In this document: positions 10,117 through 19,690 of the stretch, one piece after another
How positions within the stretch are numbered: position 1 is the first letter of the stretch
Layout: every line of letters begins with the position of its first letter
Assembly: GCA_022266195.1 (NCBI GenBank)
Contig: WHVY01000002.1
Location: forward strand, 8,137,001 to 8,201,000
Source: Tetranychus cinnabarinus
Lineage: Eukaryota > Arthropoda > Arachnida > Trombidiformes > Tetranychidae
Length of the DNA stretch: 64,000 nucleotides
Direction of reading: 5' to 3'
Made by a program: the position numbers and the translations under genes
Notes under the pieces: model-generated
Told to the model about the DNA's origin: nothing
Database searches by the model: none
Seen by the model: the letters and a program-made list of their open reading frames with translations, nothing else

Positions 10117-10263
10117 TGATGGTATTGAAACGAAATGGTCATTTAACCCAGTTCCGCTGATTTGCTACCCTTAAGAGAGTGACCTCTGTTGTTAATCTAT
10201 GAACTCGGTTCGGGTGTTTCCCTTGTAAGACTTTTAACGAACAGAAATGATCTTTTGTATTTA

Positions 10264-11537
10264 TTAGGTCGGTCAATAAGTCCGCGAAAAAAACATGATC
10301 GCATGTTCGAATTTTTTTTATTTAGAAGATATTCAACCCCTAGGTCAATACAGTCTTGCCACCGAGCAGGCGAAGCTTCAAGGCCACTACGGTACCAGAA
10401 AGCGGGCTTTGAATTAAAGTACCCTTGAACCGCTTCTATGATCGAATTCCGATCGGGGAATCTGGTACCCCGGAGAAATCGCTTGCGATTCGGGAATAAA
10501 AAGAATTCACTCGGGGCCAGGTCAGGCGAATTGGGTGGGTGGTCAATCAATTTCCAACCAACTTCGTTAAATAAGGCCATTGTATCCCTGGCTTTGTGAG
10601 GTATAGCGCTGTCTTGAAGAAAGACAGGTTTTGTTGTATCTCACCAAGATCGATTTGACCTGAGCGCATTACTGACTACGCGTATCTGAGTCCGGTACTC
10701 TTCAGCGTTAACAGTTTGACCAGTTTTCATGAATTTTATGTACACGATTCCGTGGTGGTCCCACGCAACACATAACTTTCATGGCATGAAGATCACGGCG
10801 AAGTCTTGAAGTGACCTGGGAAGCATGAGAAACCCATTCTCTTGATTCCGCAGAGGTCAAAGGGTCATAGCCATAAACCCAGGTTTCGTCCATTGTAAGT
10901 AAATGGTCAATGAAGGCGTTTTTGTACTGCTAAAAAAAGTTCAAAGCCTCGGTTGCCAATGTTACCCGTTGTTGCTTTTGTTGATCATTGAAAAGATGAT
11001 GGACCCATCTTGCGGTCAGTTTTCGGAATCCAAGTTCATTATGGAGAATGTCAATCATGGTACCTTTAGAAACGTTAAATGTGATAGCAAGATTTTCCGC
11101 GGTCACCTTTGGATCATCTTCGATGACTGGTCAGTCATCGAAGATGATCCAAAGGTGGCACGAGCGGCAATTCCTGTATGGTTCACTTCCATGGGTCTCC
11201 CTGGACAGTCCTCATCAAAAATGCTACCACGGCCATGTTTGAACTGGGTATAGTATTTTCTCATAAAGGTGTCACTAACGATTCCAAAACCGTAAACCGA
11301 TTCGAATTCAGCTTTAGTATCGGCAAATGACAGGCCTTTTTCTCGAGGAATTTTATCACTGCTCTGTATTCCACAAATTCCATGATGTTTGAATAGCAAT
11401 AACTCGGAAAATATTATGCACAAAACAAAGAAATTTTTTGGGCGAACCCTTCACGATGGTCACTATGGTCAAGCCCTAGCGCGATCTTCCGACCTAAAAC
11501 GCAACTAAGTTTTTCGCGGATTTCTTGACCGACCTAA
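10264..11537 (-). mobile_element. mariner (Tc1/mariner) transposon, inactive
   Basis: 1274 bp with terminal inverted repeats starting TTAGGTCGGTCAA.AA.TCCGCG at both ends and a TA duplication (10262-10263, 11538-11539). Removing the element restores the spacer ..TTTTGTATTTAAAATACG.. as in sister copies. Transposase remnants read right to left: an N-terminal helix-turn-helix part (11103-11423), a segment with MDETWVYGYDP carrying the first catalytic Asp (about 10888), and HPPNSPDLAPSEFFLFPN carrying the third Asp of the mariner DD34D triad (about 10521). The parts lie in different frames, and the N-terminal part contains an inverted duplication, so no active enzyme is encoded. Confidence 0.95.
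11104..11157. repeat. Inverted duplication inside the mariner
   Basis: Two perfect 25-bp arms (CACCTTTGGATCATCTTCG.. and its complement) separated by 4 bp, in the N-terminal transposase region. The right arm corresponds to transposase sequence, so the left arm is an added inverted copy that shifts and scrambles the reading frame. Confidence 0.9.
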
Positions 11538-12096
11538 TAAAATACGATGTAACTCAAAATAGATGATCGTTATTCTCAATCATTGCACTATAACTCATTG
11601 TTCAAAAGACATTTTATTTTGAAACGAAACAATTGTTCTGATAAATTTCCTAAATCGGTAGGTAAAAATATTAATTTCAAACAATATTGTCTGCTCATTG
11701 TTTATTTTTTTCAACCCGATTTTATTTGTCAAGGGTCATTCAATACATAACAATAATCAATGCGTCAAACCCAGAGTGAATCAATAATGCCTTGTTTTAT
11801 TATTACTCATTACATTGTGAATAATAAGTTACTATTTTGCGGATTTATGGGTTTACGGGTTTTGCGGGATTTCAATAAATACTATGGGAGAAGTGAATGT
11901 CACCAATAATTATTTTGATCGTAACAACATTCTTTATTTTATTTATACTAATCAACTTATTAAACTAATACATCGAAGTTTCTTACATGTGTCAAGCCTA
12001 ATCATATCAAGTTGGAGTGACATTATTAATACATTGTATATGTTCTAACTGGATCAGAATCTTTGGATAACTTAACAAAGTGAAGTTATGCTTCCG
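11538..12096. repeat. GR spacer right half joined to minus-GR 3' flank
   Basis: Begins as a normal spacer (AAATACGATGTAACTC..) but departs after ..ATTTTGCGG.. at about 11855, before any plus-GR ATG, and continues into the 3' flank of the next minus GR. The whole stretch, including the junction, is nearly identical to 23195-23752. A plus GR was therefore lost before the block was duplicated. Confidence 0.75.
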
Positions 12097-12711
12097 TTAC
12101 AATTTCTTGAAAATGGTAGGAATTGCTAGAGCAATAGTCAATAGTAAATTGCCAAATGAAGTGACAAAAGCAGGTGTTATGAGAACGATTGACGTCTGAC
12201 AATTTTGCATCTCAATAGACTCTACTTTGTATGAGAGTGAAATAACCTGGTTAAAGGCTGCATTTGCAAGTCGGTTTATGTTAGCGATGTGAAAGGTAAC
12301 AAGAATCAATGTAACCAGTTCTCGCATCGTCTACAAGAGATTAATGCGTTTATAATCATAAATGATCCATATTAAATTCATCTGAAAAGATCCGATGCAA
12401 ATGAAATAGTAAACAGGTAAAGCCCAGAATAATAAAGAGTCGAGTTTTCTCGTCTTTCCAATAGTGACATCATACAGTTGGCGAATCCTTTGCGCCTCTT
12501 CAAAGTTCAATGAGGAATCGGACATTTTTAAAGATTCAATTTGATCTTCTACCATTTTGGAACAGACTTGAGCATGGAGACAGCATTTAATGATGAATTG
12601 AATGATTACGTAGCGATTCAGGTTAATTGTTGATCGAAAAAGATTCAAAAATATTTTTACCGAAAGTTGATAATATGATTGCGATAGCTGATAGACTTGA
12701 CTTGTGTGGAC
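12097..12711 (-). pseudogene. GR pseudogene, 5'-truncated, with intron deleted in frame
   Basis: Minus-subfamily GR closely related to 23753-24870. The end of exon 1 (..SIEMQN) is joined directly to IVLITPAFVTSF.. of the last exon through three novel residues, so the intron and the first ~19 codons of the last exon are gone while the frame is kept (12097-12327). Upstream, CTCTTGTAGACG in place of CTCTTGTTGACG makes an in-frame stop after KRINLL. Homology ends at about 12711, so the N-terminal third is missing. Nonsense plus truncation make it non-functional. Confidence 0.85.
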
Positions 12712-12820
12712 TGAGCTTTTAAAGCTAACATTTGAATAATAAACTTTGAGTGCGTGTACGCTGAAACAAAGTCCAAGTTTGGTTGTCCAAGATTAGTGTG
12801 TCTCAAATTCCTGTCGATAG
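12712..12820. other. ~110-bp filler between two truncated GRs
   Basis: Unrelated DNA between the broken 5' ends of a minus GR and a plus GR that would normally be separated by a ~700-bp spacer. I see no match to other parts of the window. Confidence 0.5.
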
Positions 12821-14427
12821 ATTGGATTGATTTGGGCGATGGAACTTTGGATTCCAATGAGTATCATGGGAGCAGTGACAATTACAATTTATACGATCAT
12901 CCAAATAGCTTGTGGAACCTTCATACTCCTTGTCTACTGGAACAGAAAAAAATGCATTGCATGCTTCAATTACTTCGAAAGCAATGCTCAAATCAATACA
13001 TTATGTCCGTCTGTTGCTTGCTATTTGAAAAATATGATCTATCATGACGGCTGCAACTGCATTGAGCTTTACAGCTTACTTTGATACAGGTTGTCTCTAT
13101 GTGCACCGAGTTTCAGGAAATAAAGTTACATCAAATTATTATCTGACAATTTTCGTTCCTGGAATTGGAATGATTGGTCTTACAGCTTATTTCGCTTGTC
13201 TCTGTTACTTTCCTCTATATTCAAAGCTGTTTCTTGCAAGTTGAGACCCAAATACAAATATTGAGCGACTCAAACCCCACATTAACATTGAATGATTTTT
13301 GGCAAGTCCGTCGGTTGTATTGCATTGCTATTGAAAATACTGAAATGATCAATTCTCTATCCATGCCTGTCATAGCTTTCTATTTCGTGAGCAACATCGT
13401 TGAATCTCATTTAACTTTCATTTACACAATTGCAAGCTCTAATTTCTACGCTCCATTCCTGTGTTTTGCAGAACTTTGTACCTTTTCTTTGGCCATTTAT
13501 CACATGATTTACATCAATCATCTTGCAGCCAGAATATACGAACAAGTTTATTCTTTCTCCTTTAAAACTGATTCATTGATTGTAAGCAAAGAAGTAATTC
13601 AATTTTCAAGTTTTCCAAGATTCTTCATGAACTGTATCGAGTTATACAGCGTTATAATCCCAATAGCTTGTTATTAATCAAATTTTTTTATTTTCTTTAT
13701 TGAAATTAGATACAAGTGTTTCTAACCCGAATATCACGGGCAAATGTTGGCTTTACTTTCATGGGCATATTCGTGATTACACCGACTTGCGCTACTTCAC
13801 TGGCCACGATATCATTGACAGTTGCACTAACCTGTGTCTAAAAATTACTGGACAACATTATAATTCAGTTTTTGCCGGAACTAAGAAAGATAGAGAGTTG
13901 AAACTTGCAGAAATTTCTTATTGCACTAGGATCGATATTGTGTAAAAATTTCACACATTTCCGAAAATTATTTCATTACTTATTTGCTAATTCAGCATAC
14001 ACCGTGCTCAACATTTTTTTCAAAAAAAGCACAGCTCTAAATGGACTTTCGATTCAAAAGTCCTCTGATCACAGCTGAATCTTCTGAAATCTGTCCAATT
14101 GAGGTATTTTGGTTAGATAAAGCCTAAAGCTTATTCTAGATTGATTTCCGACTCAAAATCCAAAGGAACTAATTAATAGGATTAAAAATAATATTGAATA
14201 TGTTAAAAAAATTTGCAAAATCTTATTTCAGACTCTAGCTACAAAATCTTGAAATGTGAGTAGATTATGCCTTAGAGCATAGCTTAAGCTATATTTTTGA
14301 AAAGCTCTGATCCTAAGCTATCCATTGATACCAAATGCAAGCCTTAATCTTCATCAGGTCGATAAATAAATCGCTTCGATCGAGTTGTCTAGTAATTTTT
14401 AGACATAGGTTAGCAACACCAACACTG
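12821..14427 (+). pseudogene. GR pseudogene, plus subfamily, 5'-truncated and transposon-interrupted
   Basis: Closest in sequence to the intact GR at 27786-28982. It lacks the first ~37 codons and begins at IDGLIWAM-equivalent sequence. Frameshifts lie near 13030 (..CYLKN) and 13210 (..CLCYFPLYS). The remainder of exon 1 is open to GAA|GTAATT at 13593. The last exon starts at 13710 (IQVFLTRISRANVGF..) and is cut after ..LTVAL by a TA-flanked inverted-repeat element at 13830-14410. The rest (GCAACACCAACACTGG) resumes at 14413. Confidence 0.85.
13830..14410. mobile_element. 581-bp TA-flanked inverted-repeat element (MITE-like)
   Basis: Terminal inverted repeats of about 27 bp with two mismatches. 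The left end begins ACCTGTGTCTAAAAATTAC; the right end read inward begins ACCTATGTCTAAAAATTAC. TA is duplicated at 13828-13829 and 14411-14412. Removing the element restores the GR last exon codons ..GTT GCA CTA GCA ACA.. exactly. No transposase is seen inside. Size and TA target fit a non-autonomous Tc1/mariner-type element. Confidence 0.85.
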
Positions 14428-15111
14428 GGTAGGGAAAAAAACGTAGAATCCGTATCTTTTACTATTGACATTGGGGGAAAAACTTTTTGGTTATTCAGGT
14501 TGATGGTTTATTGTTGGATTAGAAGGATAAGTAAAACTGTCTTTCGAGTAAAGAGTTAAGTGAAAAATATTGTACCTTAACTGTACAGAAAGATTTCATT
14601 CTGTTCAGCTGTATAACCAGATTTTATTTTATTTTTTAGTTTTTCTCATTGACGATGGTTTTTTATCAAGAATTTGAGTCTTTAAATATGGATTGAATTT
14701 ATTGTATTTCAGTGAAAAAATTGCGATCAGTCATGATCGGGGGTTCCACTTGTATTATATAACTCATAATGTGTACTGCAAAAAAATGAAAACTGTTCAG
14801 TACAGTTATGAATAGAACTGTTTTTTTAATACTTTTTTATTTGTGCTCTATCAAACGTTCGGTGGTGTACAATCAGATGAATATGTTCAATTTTCGGTAG
14901 CTAATCATAGAGTGAAAATTATTAGATTAGTGTAAAGATCATATCATAAAGGATGCTTATATTAGCCTCATAATTTAAAACTATATATTATATAAATTAT
15001 ATAATAATGAGAGTTTAAGTTCATTTTTTGAAAATGGTGACAATGCTGAGGGATAGCCTTATGATTTCATTACAATTATTTTTATTTCAATGCAGACTTC
15101 AAGCTTTTCAT
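14428..15111. repeat. Dispersed repeat plus minus-GR 3' flank
   Basis: About 14430-14560 (AAAAACGTAGAATCCGTAT.., ..GGGGGAAAAACTTTTT..) is similar to 21905-22035, a repeat of unknown type. A hairpin-like GCGATCAgtcATGATCG follows near 14723, related to one at 22350. From about 14850 the normal 3' flank of minus GRs resumes (TCAAACGTTCGGTGGTGTAC). Confidence 0.5.
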
Positions 15112-16220
15112 TCAATTTTTCTTGAAAATGGTGGGAATTGCCAGAGCAATGGTCAGTGATAAAGTGCCAAATGAAGTGACAAAAGCAGGTGTTATGAGAA
15201 CGATCTTTAGAATGGTTAAGCCAACATCGCCCCTTTTGATTCGAGTGAAGAAGAATCGCATCTGAAATGAAAAGAAACGAAGGAAAATGAAATGAAAAAC
15301 GTTATACAAATGCGTTTGAATCTCACCTCATTTTGCATCTCAATAGACTCTACTTTGTATGAGAGTGAATAAACCTGGTTGAAGGCTTCATTTGCAAGTC
15401 GGTTTATGTTAGCAATACTGAATGTAAGCAGAATCAATTCAAAGACTTCTCGAACAATCAACATGAGATGAAGGTGTCTATATTCATAGATTATGAGTAC
15501 CAAATTCACCTGAAATGATCCAATGCAAGTAAGATAGTAAACAGGTAAAACCCAGAATAATAATGAGTCCAGTTTTCTCGTCTTTTTAATGGCAACATCA
15601 TATAATTGGCGAATCCTTTGCATATCTTCAAAGTTCAATGAGGAATCGGACATTTTTAAAGATTCAATTTGATCTTCTACTATCTTAAAGAATATTTGAG
15701 CATGGAGAATGCATTCGATGAGGAATTGAATGATTATGTAGTGACTCATGTAGATTATTGTTAGAAAAAGATCCCAGAATACTTGAATAACCAGTCGATA
15801 ATATGATTGTGATAGACGATAGATTTGAATAGTGTCGTAAGCCCCATAAGTGATATAAAGAGTCAATATGAATGGATAACCGATTGTAATGAGTGTGTGA
15901 TTCTTGACAATATATTTACGAATGGAATCGTTTGACATGTAAGTACCAATCTCTCTTTCGAAATAGTTGATGAATTTTTTGTATGATTTTCGCTTGAAAA
16001 TCAAATGAATGCAAATCGCCAAGTAAGTAGTGGCATAAAAGACGTGCCATGATGAGGCAAAGCCTCTGTTGAAATCTTGCATAGTTTGAAAAACTGTCAC
16101 AGTGAAGGATAGCAGAAGAAGCAATAATATCGTTTTATTGTTGGTTTTTAGTGCCTTCGCAAATAGTCCGCTTGGTTGGTGATAAACAGCAGATTGTATT
16201 TCAGGATGGACTTGTGACAT
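15112..16220 (-). CDS. Gustatory receptor, minus subfamily (exons 16220-15327 and 15261-15112)
   Basis: Intact two-exon gene of 347 codons. It starts MSQVHPEIQSAVYHQPSGL, shared by all minus-subfamily members. Exon 1 (298 codons) has about six hydrophobic segments, the first being TILLLLLLSFTVTVF at about 30-44, plus conserved cytoplasm-like stretches KSYKKFINYFEREIG and MQRIRQLYDVAIKK. It ends at donor GAG|GTGAGA. The 65-bp intron ends TTTCAG, and exon 2 encodes MRFFFTRIKRGDVGLTILK.. with the last helix, ending IFKKN. Length and helix pattern fit the arthropod GR family of ligand-gated taste channels in sensory neuron membranes. The ligand cannot be inferred. The insect TYhhhhhQF signature is not evident. 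Its plus-strand partner is reduced to a stub at 17077. Confidence 0.85.
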
Positions 16221-17076
16221 TTTAGCGATACTTCGATTTTATTACTTTTAGTCGATTTAGTATATTAGGTAATAAGAAACTGATCTGGTCAAGTTAAAAG
16301 CTGATTTTACTCTGAAACTGTTATTTCATTATTTTAAAGTCTATTATTGAATGTTTGCCTCGATGAATGAATTAAATTAATCACATTTTTCATAACAATA
16401 CATGACAATTTAATAGTTTTGTCAATAAAATTTTGGACCTTAGCTATAATTTAGTTGTGCTCAATTTTCATGCTGGTTAGTCTGTGCAGCAACAAAACAT
16501 GGACAATGTTCTTACTTTTATGGTTTTCTTTGGATTTTAAAATCATTTAAATGATTTCAATGATTGATGACTTAATTATTGAGAGAATAATCTAGATTAA
16601 AATGAAAACATTGAAAATTCTGTTTTTGTTACGATTAGAAATTATAATTTGAAAACAATCTCAGCAAGACTTTTTCCGAGCAAAAATGATGGGTTTTTGT
16701 ATTTAAAATACGATGTAACTCAAAATAGATGATCGTTATTCTCAATCATTTCACTATAACTCATTTTTCAAAAAGAAATGTCTTTGAAACGAAACAATTT
16801 TTTTTTAAATTTCCTAAATCGGTAGGTAGAAATATGAATTTCAAACAATATAGTCTGCTCATTGTCAACCCGATTTTATTGGTCAATGGTCATTCAATAC
16901 ATAACAAACTTAATACGATACAAACCATAATCAATGAGTCGAACCCAGAGTGAATCAATACTGCCTTGTTACATTAGTACTCATTACATTGTGAATAATA
17001 AGTTCCTATTTTGCGGGTTTATCTCTGAAAGAAAAGTTCAAATCACTAAATTGCAAAGTTGAGTTAAAATATTAAT
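16221..17076. promoter_or_regulatory. Divergent GR spacer
   Basis: Complete spacer with AAACATGGACAATG at about 16497, CAATCTCAGCAAGACTTTT at about 16656, the AAATACGATGTAACTCAAAAT block, and the leader ..CTGAAAGAAAAGTTCAAATC.. just before the plus-strand ATG. It serves an intact minus GR on the left but only a ten-codon stub on the right. Confidence 0.5.
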
Positions 17077-17100
17077 ATGAGTAAAAAAGATTCAAATGAA
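17077..17100 (+). pseudogene. Stub of a plus-subfamily GR
   Basis: ATGAGTAAAAAAGATTCAAA.. encodes MSKKDSNET, the usual N-terminus, then breaks into antisense sequence of a minus GR at about 17101. Everything downstream was deleted. Confidence 0.8.
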
Positions 17101-17539
17101 ACAGATTGATTTGATTTGTGACTGGTGATAAGTTTCAATTGCGTCGTGAATTCCATAAGCACAATAAAGAGTGAATATCAATGGCTTGATTGAAAGATTG
17201 ATTTTAGCGAGTATGCGATTATTGGCAATATATTTACGAATGGAATCATTTGACATGTAAGCACCAATCTCTCTGTCGAAATCGTTACTGAATTCATTGA
17301 ATGATTTTTGCTTGAAAATCAAATAGAATTACCAAGTAAGAAATGGAATGAAAGAAGTACCATGATACAAAAAAACTTCCGTGAATCTTGAAAGCTCGCA
17401 TTGTTTCGTAACAAACTGCAGTCAAGGATAACAGAAGCAGCGATAATATTGTTTTATTGTTGGTTCTCAGCGCCTTTGCAAATAGTCCACTTGGTTGATG
17501 ATAATTATCAGATTGTATTTCAGATTGCACTTGAGACAT
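17101..17539 (-). pseudogene. N-terminal remnant of a minus-subfamily GR
   Basis: Starts MSQVQSEIQSDNYHQPSGL at 17539 and reads to ..SYLVILFDFQ, where a frameshift at about 17320 moves the continuation (KQKSFNEFSNDFDREIGAYMSNDSIRKY..) into another frame. Homology ends at about 17101, so the second half and last exon are lost. The variant ..SFFVSWYFF.. links it to the 23753-24870 branch. It also resembles the scrap at 34005-34165. Confidence 0.8.
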
Positions 17540-17885
17540 TTCATTATAGTTGGATGTTAGTTATATGCTTTAGTCGATCGGTCTTTTAGATTGATACTAA
17601 AAAGCTGATCTGGTCAAGTTAAAAGTGGGCTTTACTCTGAAAGTGTTACTTCATTATTTTAAAGTCTATTATTGAAGATTGCATAAATTAATGAATTCAA
17701 TTAATCACATTTTTCTGAAAAAACGTGACATTTTTTTAGTTTTATCAATAAAATTTTCATTTTTGCTGGTTAGTTTGTGCATCGATAAAACATGGAAAAT
17801 CATTTTAATTTCACATTTTCTTTGAATTCAAAATGATTAATAACTTAATTACCGAGAGAATAATATAGATTAAAATGAAAACATC
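17540..17885. repeat. GR spacer, left half
   Basis: Spacer copy with AAACATGGAAAATC near 17789. It ends at ..GAAAACATCG, where foreign sequence begins. Spacer sequence of a different copy resumes at about 19690. Confidence 0.6.
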
Positions 17886-17999
17886 GGTTGCAGAAAACGA
17901 CCTTCCAATGTCAATAAGAGGTCAAATAAAGAATTCACTGCGAATTACCTTGAGCTTTAGAAATTATAGTTGTTCGATCTGCATGAGCTCATGGTACCT
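17886..17999 (+). repeat. Direct repeat, copy 1
   Basis: Matches 19267-19379 in the same orientation with few differences. It lies exactly at the left border of the foreign segment. Confidence 0.8.
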
Positions 18000-19266
18000 A
18001 TTTTATAACTCGAAATCACTGTGAATCAACTCCAGCCTCGTCCTAATAACGGTCGTGTCAATCAGAAATACGAACAAGTGCCAACAATAATGACAATAGG
18101 TAACAAATCAAATAAGATGTGAATCATTGTAAAACCATCTTTCAGCATGTTAATCATGTTGATTACACCGAAAAAAAGAAAGAAAGAGTTTTTTCAACAG
18201 AAAGTTAGTAATGTGATACTTAACTACGATTGTTGTTCCTTAAACTTGATTCAAAGGCTTGTTAAAAGTTGTTACCAGGAAAATTAATAATTTAGAGATT
18301 AAAGCATTTAATTAAATATAGTTGAGTCCATCATTGGCACTAGAGTTGATTAGTTGACTTAGAAAAACATAGAATAATAGAACCAATTACTCAGTACTAC
18401 TTCTTTTCAAGTATACCTTCGTGGATTTTATGATGATGTGATATTAATTATTTTGAATGAATCAAACGATACTTATTTGGATTTCAATCACCACGAATCA
18501 TCTGCCTTCCAGAATCAAAAGCTATATCTGTTTGTCGATCTTAGAGCTATCGTTGAATTCATCTACAGGGCATTTCAGCTATCTTTACCGATGTATAACG
18601 CTTATTCCTAGGCCTGTGAATGAGCCTGAGACTTGAAAAAAGTGTATGCAAATTTCGCGAATACTTATTTGTCATATTTTAAGGCCAAGGTCATCCAAGG
18701 TTATTTTGCGGAAATTGCTTCGAACGATATCAGAGGTCAAACTAAGGTCGAATCATAATTATCAATGTCGAATTATCGAACTGGACAAGTCTCATCATTG
18801 TGCAATAAGCCTTTCGTAAGTTATTGGCATTTCAATTAAAAAAATTGTCAGAATCAATTTTGTTATGCATATTGCAGAGCTCCGTTGGAGTTACCACGTG
18901 GAGCTGAAGTTGCAATTTAATGCACAGAGGTGAAGATTTTTCCTTCAAGAACAATAAGCTTCAGTTTTGAAAAGAGGTGAGAGTCTTAAAGTGAAAGGCT
19001 GTCTGAAATAAACGTAACCAAAAGTCAAACAAACCAACAGTGGTACTAACAACCAACGAGATTCATAGGCATTGATTCATCTAAATTAATGAAAAATAGC
19101 AAAGTTTTCTTAATTTGATTTGAAAATCTGGATCTTTCAATTCCTCAAATAGAACAAAATGCTATTGATTGATTAAATTTAAGATGCAATCACTGAAGCA
19201 TTCATCAGATATGCAAAACATCGGTAAAACGTCTTCAACGATACTATTCCCATGCTCAAATTTTGC

Positions 19267-19379
19267 GGTTGCAGAAAATGACCTTTCTATGTCAATAAGA
19301 GGTCAAATAAAGAATTGACTGCGAATGACCTTGAGCTTTTGAAATTATTGTTGTTCGATCTGCATGAACTAATGGTTCC
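19267..19379 (+). repeat. Direct repeat, copy 2
   Basis: Second copy of the repeat at 17886-17999. It directly abuts the end of the protease-like ORF. Confidence 0.8.
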
Positions 19380-19584
19380 AGTCTGAGTTTTGTTGCACTA
19401 ACCATTCGTGAGTTATCCCTGCGTGAAGGTGTAAAATTAGAAAAACTTCCGGTATATTCAATTTTTCAATAGGATAGTTTAACCAGACCTTTGTGCCTGC
19501 TATCCGCAAGAGTCGGCGACAGATGAAATCATCAAGAGCACCAGAGTTAGCCAATATAGATGTTGAAGTCACTTGTGGAATCAC
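19369..19584 (-). pseudogene. Retropepsin-like fragment (tentative)
   Basis: 71-codon ORF with ILANSGALDDFICRRLL, resembling the active-site loop of retroelement aspartic proteases (hydrophobic-D-S-G-A..FI), but with Asn in place of the catalytic Asp. No polymerase sequence follows. The likeness is short, so it may be chance. Confidence 0.35.
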
Positions 19585-19690
19585 AACTGAAAGGGTTGAA
19601 AATTATCTTGAAAATAAGTATCGTAATCGTTAGGCAGATTAATGTCCATTCCAAAAGAATAAATCATGGTGCACAGCTCTATGATATTTT

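Larger units (their letters stand above)
9196..10226. mobile_element. 1.03-kb insertion in the GR spacer with AAGAC duplication
   Basis: The conserved spacer is split here: AAGAC at 9191-9195 is repeated at 10227-10231, a 5-bp target duplication. The insert starts with four degenerate copies of an 18-19-bp unit (TACACAATCTAACC.., about 9211-9290). It carries a plus-strand ORF with a half BIR domain (9383-9835) and a minus-strand ORF (9898-10116), and ends ..GTTTCCCTTGT. I see no terminal inverted repeats and no poly-A. It could be a non-autonomous element with a captured gene, or a fragment of something larger. Confidence 0.6.
17886..19690. mobile_element. Foreign segment with direct repeats and a protease-like remnant
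   Basis: Sequence not shared with other GR spacers. A ~114-bp direct repeat lies at 17886-17999 and 19267-19379 (GGTTGCAGAAAA.GACCTT.. to ..GATCTGCATGA..). The 1.27 kb between the copies has stops in all frames and no feature I recognise. Right of the second copy is a short minus-strand ORF resembling a retroviral-type protease. It may be a decayed LTR retroelement, but the repeats are short for LTRs and I see no TG..CA ends. Confidence 0.4.

Noticed and set aside
15216..15326. GR ORFs that read through the exon 1 donor (e.g. ..MQNEVRFKRICITFF..)
   Set aside because: The extra residues come from the conserved short intron. Donor and acceptor signals and the conserved last exon are present in every copy, so the spliced model is used.
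17886..19379. A complete LTR retrotransposon defined by the ~114-bp direct repeats
   Set aside because: The repeats are short, lack visible TG..CA ends and target duplications, and no polymerase sequence lies between them. Kept only as a tentative mobile segment.
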